Below, piece by piece: positions 62,262 through 64,000 of a DNA stretch of 64,000 nucleotides; position 1 is the stretch's first letter; each line of letters starts with the position of its first letter. The position numbers and the translations under genes are program-made. The stretch is from assembly GCF_013402915.1 (NCBI RefSeq), contig NC_050720.1:1-64000 (forward strand), read 5' to 3'. This DNA is from Zygotorulaspora mrakii (lineage: Eukaryota; Ascomycota; Saccharomycetes; Saccharomycetales; Saccharomycetaceae). Below the pieces are notes generated by a model that searched no databases, was not told the origin of the DNA, and saw only the letters and a program-made list of their open reading frames with translations.

Positions 62262-64000
62262 ATGCCGGGTCCATCATATAGTAGGCAGAGAAATGCCAAT
62301 AGTATTGATCTTCTACGAGGTATCTCTAATGCGTTGAAACGTTCACTTGACAACAAGAAACCTTCAACTACTCAACAAAAAGGAACTGAGAGTACACAAA
62401 AGGTCGGCAAGACATATTTATTACTGCTTCTCAAAAGATTAGGTGATTTCAATAGTAGCTATCAAGAGAGAGGTCAAGCTGCGGTTGAGGTAAGACAACT
62501 ACTGGACGGCTTAGACCAAAAATCTGTACCCGCTGTATGGTATTCTGCACATGATCTGATAGACAGCACAGTTCCACAGCATATAAGAAGAGCAGCTCTC
62601 GAGCTATTATATGAATGCATAGTACGATGCGAAGAAGATTCACTAAAGGTCGTTTTTTTCCCTCTGGTTGTAAACCATATGATCGAGTTGATGGAAAAGA
62701 ACGAGGTTTTCGAGCTCAACAGTGAAGTTGCGCTCTTGTTATCATGTCTCAATGCAATTGTCAGGGATGCCAGTCCTCTGCTGAAAACAGATGACATCTC
62801 AGTACTTACCGCTATCATTGATGAGATAGTTCCTCTCACCAGTCAAAAGAATTTAGATAACATTTACCCTGAAGCCCTTTTACAACTGATGAGCCTTATA
62901 CAGAAACTAATAAAACCTGTTAAAGAGGGCGCTCTTCTTGGTGTTGCAAGATTGGATAATTATATGTTACAAATGGGAGAGGATATCGGAAACAAATTTT
63001 TTTGCGGAGTAATAGATTTCTTTACATGGTTAATGAGAAACCACAAGCAGCATGTTTCAGCAGAACTTCTTCAAGAAATAGCGGCTAGTGTCATCTACAT
63101 GTCAGGGATTTTGAATGAAAGGAAAGAAGAAATGGTTCTTTATGATATGGAATTGCTCTTAAAAGAGATTTCGAAAACTTCCAAAAGAGTATCTTTTTTA
63201 GAACAACTGTTTTCTTTGAATGCTATCAAACCAAAGGAAACCAATAAAATTTTCGATTCATATGTGATTATGCTTCTTTCAAAGCTGCGATCTAATCTGA
63301 TTGATAACGACACCAATGAGAGTCGACATGAGATAATCATGGTTGCAAATAAACTTTACCAGCAAAAAAAGGATAGTATCCTTTTGAAGCTAATACTTGA
63401 GATTTTGAATGTCAATAGTAAAAATATGGAAAGTTTCGTGGACGATGAATTCTTTCTATCTACCACAAAGAATGCTCTCGGCTTATGGCAACTAATAAGA
63501 CTGACCCTAAGGAGAAATTCATCATTAGGGAGGCTTTTTGGTCATAAAATAATAAATAAAATTTTCAAGAATCATGGTATCAGTTCTTCAATAGGAATAA
63601 ACAACTTATTACAGTTCACGTTTGCAGAAGGTTTATCTGCAGATCCAGGAATTATTGTTTGTGCTCTTGAGGCGGAATCGGGAATAATTTTTGAGTTGGA
63701 GACACTTCGTCTGTTGGTTATTAATATAATGGTTCCAAGCACAATGATGGAAGTTCGCTTACGTGTATGGAAGCTATTTATAAATCTTGCGAGAGATGCA
63801 AAAACCAGTTTTCTTTCTCCAGACGTTAATAAGGATAGTTTACTAACAATGCTTTACGCCAAAAATGAATCTTTAGAATTAAATAGCGAAGAGGCAACTT
63901 TGTTTGAGGAACTGATATATGCACTCATTCAAGAGCTTGATGCAGATCAAGTGAAAGATTTCATTCAAGATTACATTTACCCTGATATTTATGACACACT
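62262..64000 (+). CDS. Large helical protein, possibly tuberin/Tsc2-like (N-terminal part)
   Basis: Open from ATG 62262 to the window edge, 579 codons with no stop; the next upstream in-frame stop is at 62214-62216. The predicted product is almost all amphipathic helices, as in HEAT/ARM repeat proteins. Residues around 80-120 (SVPAVWYSAHDLIDSTVPQH, then RRAALELLYECIVRCEED) resemble the tuberin N-terminal domain of fungal and animal TSC2 in pattern: W-x6-DL, a P, R-x-A-L-x-LL. TSC2 is the GAP for Rheb upstream of TOR and is absent from S. cerevisiae but present in Candida albicans and S. pombe. The GAP domain would be beyond the window. A different helical-repeat protein is possible. Confidence 0.5.
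   Translation, partial: MPGPSYSRQRNANSIDLLRGISNALKRSLDNKKPSTTQQKGTESTQKVGKTYLLLLLKRLGDFNSSYQERGQAAVEVRQLLDGLDQKSVPAVWYSAHDLIDSTVPQHIRRAALELLYECIVRCEEDSLKVVFFPLVVNHMIELMEKNEVFELNSEVALLLSCLNAIVRDASPLLKTDDISVLTAIIDEIVPLTSQKNLDNIYPEALLQLMSLIQKLIKPVKEGALLGVARLDNYMLQMGEDIGNKFFCGVIDFFTWLMRNHKQHVSAELLQEIAASVIYMSGILNERKEEMVLYDMELLLKEISKTSKRVSFLEQLFSLNAIKPKETNKIFDSYVIMLLSKLRSNLIDNDTNESRHEIIMVANKLYQQKKDSILLKLILEILNVNSKNMESFVDDEFFLSTTKNALGLWQLIRLTLRRNSSLGRLFGHKIINKIFKNHGISSSIGINNLLQFTFAEGLSADPGIIVCALEAESGIIFELETLRLLVINIMVPSTMMEVRLRVWKLFINLARDAKTSFLSPDVNKDSLLTMLYAKNESLELNSEEATLFEELIYALIQELDADQVKDFIQDYIYPDIYDT

Noticed and set aside
1..64000. CRISPR array or bacterial operon signals
   Set aside because: No regularly spaced repeats of that type; gene structure is yeast nuclear.

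Overview
The window is nuclear DNA of a budding yeast in the family Saccharomycetaceae, not Saccharomyces cerevisiae itself. The genes are intron-poor and AT-rich with ATG starts. The proteins read as close relatives of S. cerevisiae PDR12, CHA1, JLP1, SOA1, HPA2/3, AIF1, DAK2, YFL054C/AQY3, GIT1, CRH1 and HIP1. There are four nuclear tRNA genes, two with introns, and a Ty1/copia retrotransposon. A Zygosaccharomyces, Torulaspora or Lachancea-like yeast is a guess only. No telomere repeat or centromere was recognised.

Layout. Positions 1-5.7 kb hold a hydantoinase/oxoprolinase-family enzyme (5' part only, running off the left edge), a divergent NCS1-type permease and a Zn2Cys6 regulator, which look like one catabolic cluster. 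Positions 5.7-12.3 kb are gene-poor: an odd ketopantoate-reductase-family protein, a solo LTR, a broken DUP-like membrane protein gene and an SDR. Positions 13.5-22.2 kb carry CHA1, PDR12 with an upstream CGG-N23-CCG element, and an aldo-keto reductase. Positions 22.9-29.1 kb form a sulfonate-sulfur module: two tandem JLP1-type dioxygenases and a divergent SOA1/YCT1-type transporter, with a Met31/32-type AAACTGTGG site in the divergent promoter. Positions 29.7-36.3 kb carry an HPA-type acetyltransferase, AIF1, an AMF1/ATR1-type exporter and a second Zn2Cys6 factor. Positions 36.9-43.8 kb hold a glycerol/phosphodiester block: dihydroxyacetone kinase, a divergent aquaglyceroporin (the same pair as YFL053W-YFL054C) and GIT1.

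Positions 45.2-56 kb are a tRNA and Ty landing zone: tRNA-Lys(TTT), tRNA-Glu(TTC) and tRNA-Lys(CTT), each with LTRs upstream of its 5' end. One Ty element (45512-51796) is complete and probably young. It has 495-bp LTRs that look identical by eye, a 5-bp target duplication, an initiator-tRNA-Met primer site, a Ty1-type polypurine tract and the CTTAGGC +1 frameshift heptamer. It sits inside an older, shorter LTR.

Positions 56-64 kb look like an ancestral block: CRH1, tRNA-Trp(CCA), a heavily mutated HIP1-like histidine permease pseudogene (CRH1 and HIP1 are also neighbours in S. cerevisiae) and the first 579 codons of a large helical protein resembling the N-terminus of tuberin (TSC2), which S. 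cerevisiae lacks.

Taken together, the left 44 kb is nutrient-scavenging and detoxification genes (nucleobase/hydantoin, sulfonates, serine/threonine, weak acids, glycerol, glycerophosphodiesters), the kind of content often found near yeast chromosome ends. The right side is a Ty-battered tRNA cluster leading into conserved gene order. Several starts were moved to the first real ATG. All homology statements come from reading the translations; no database search was run.
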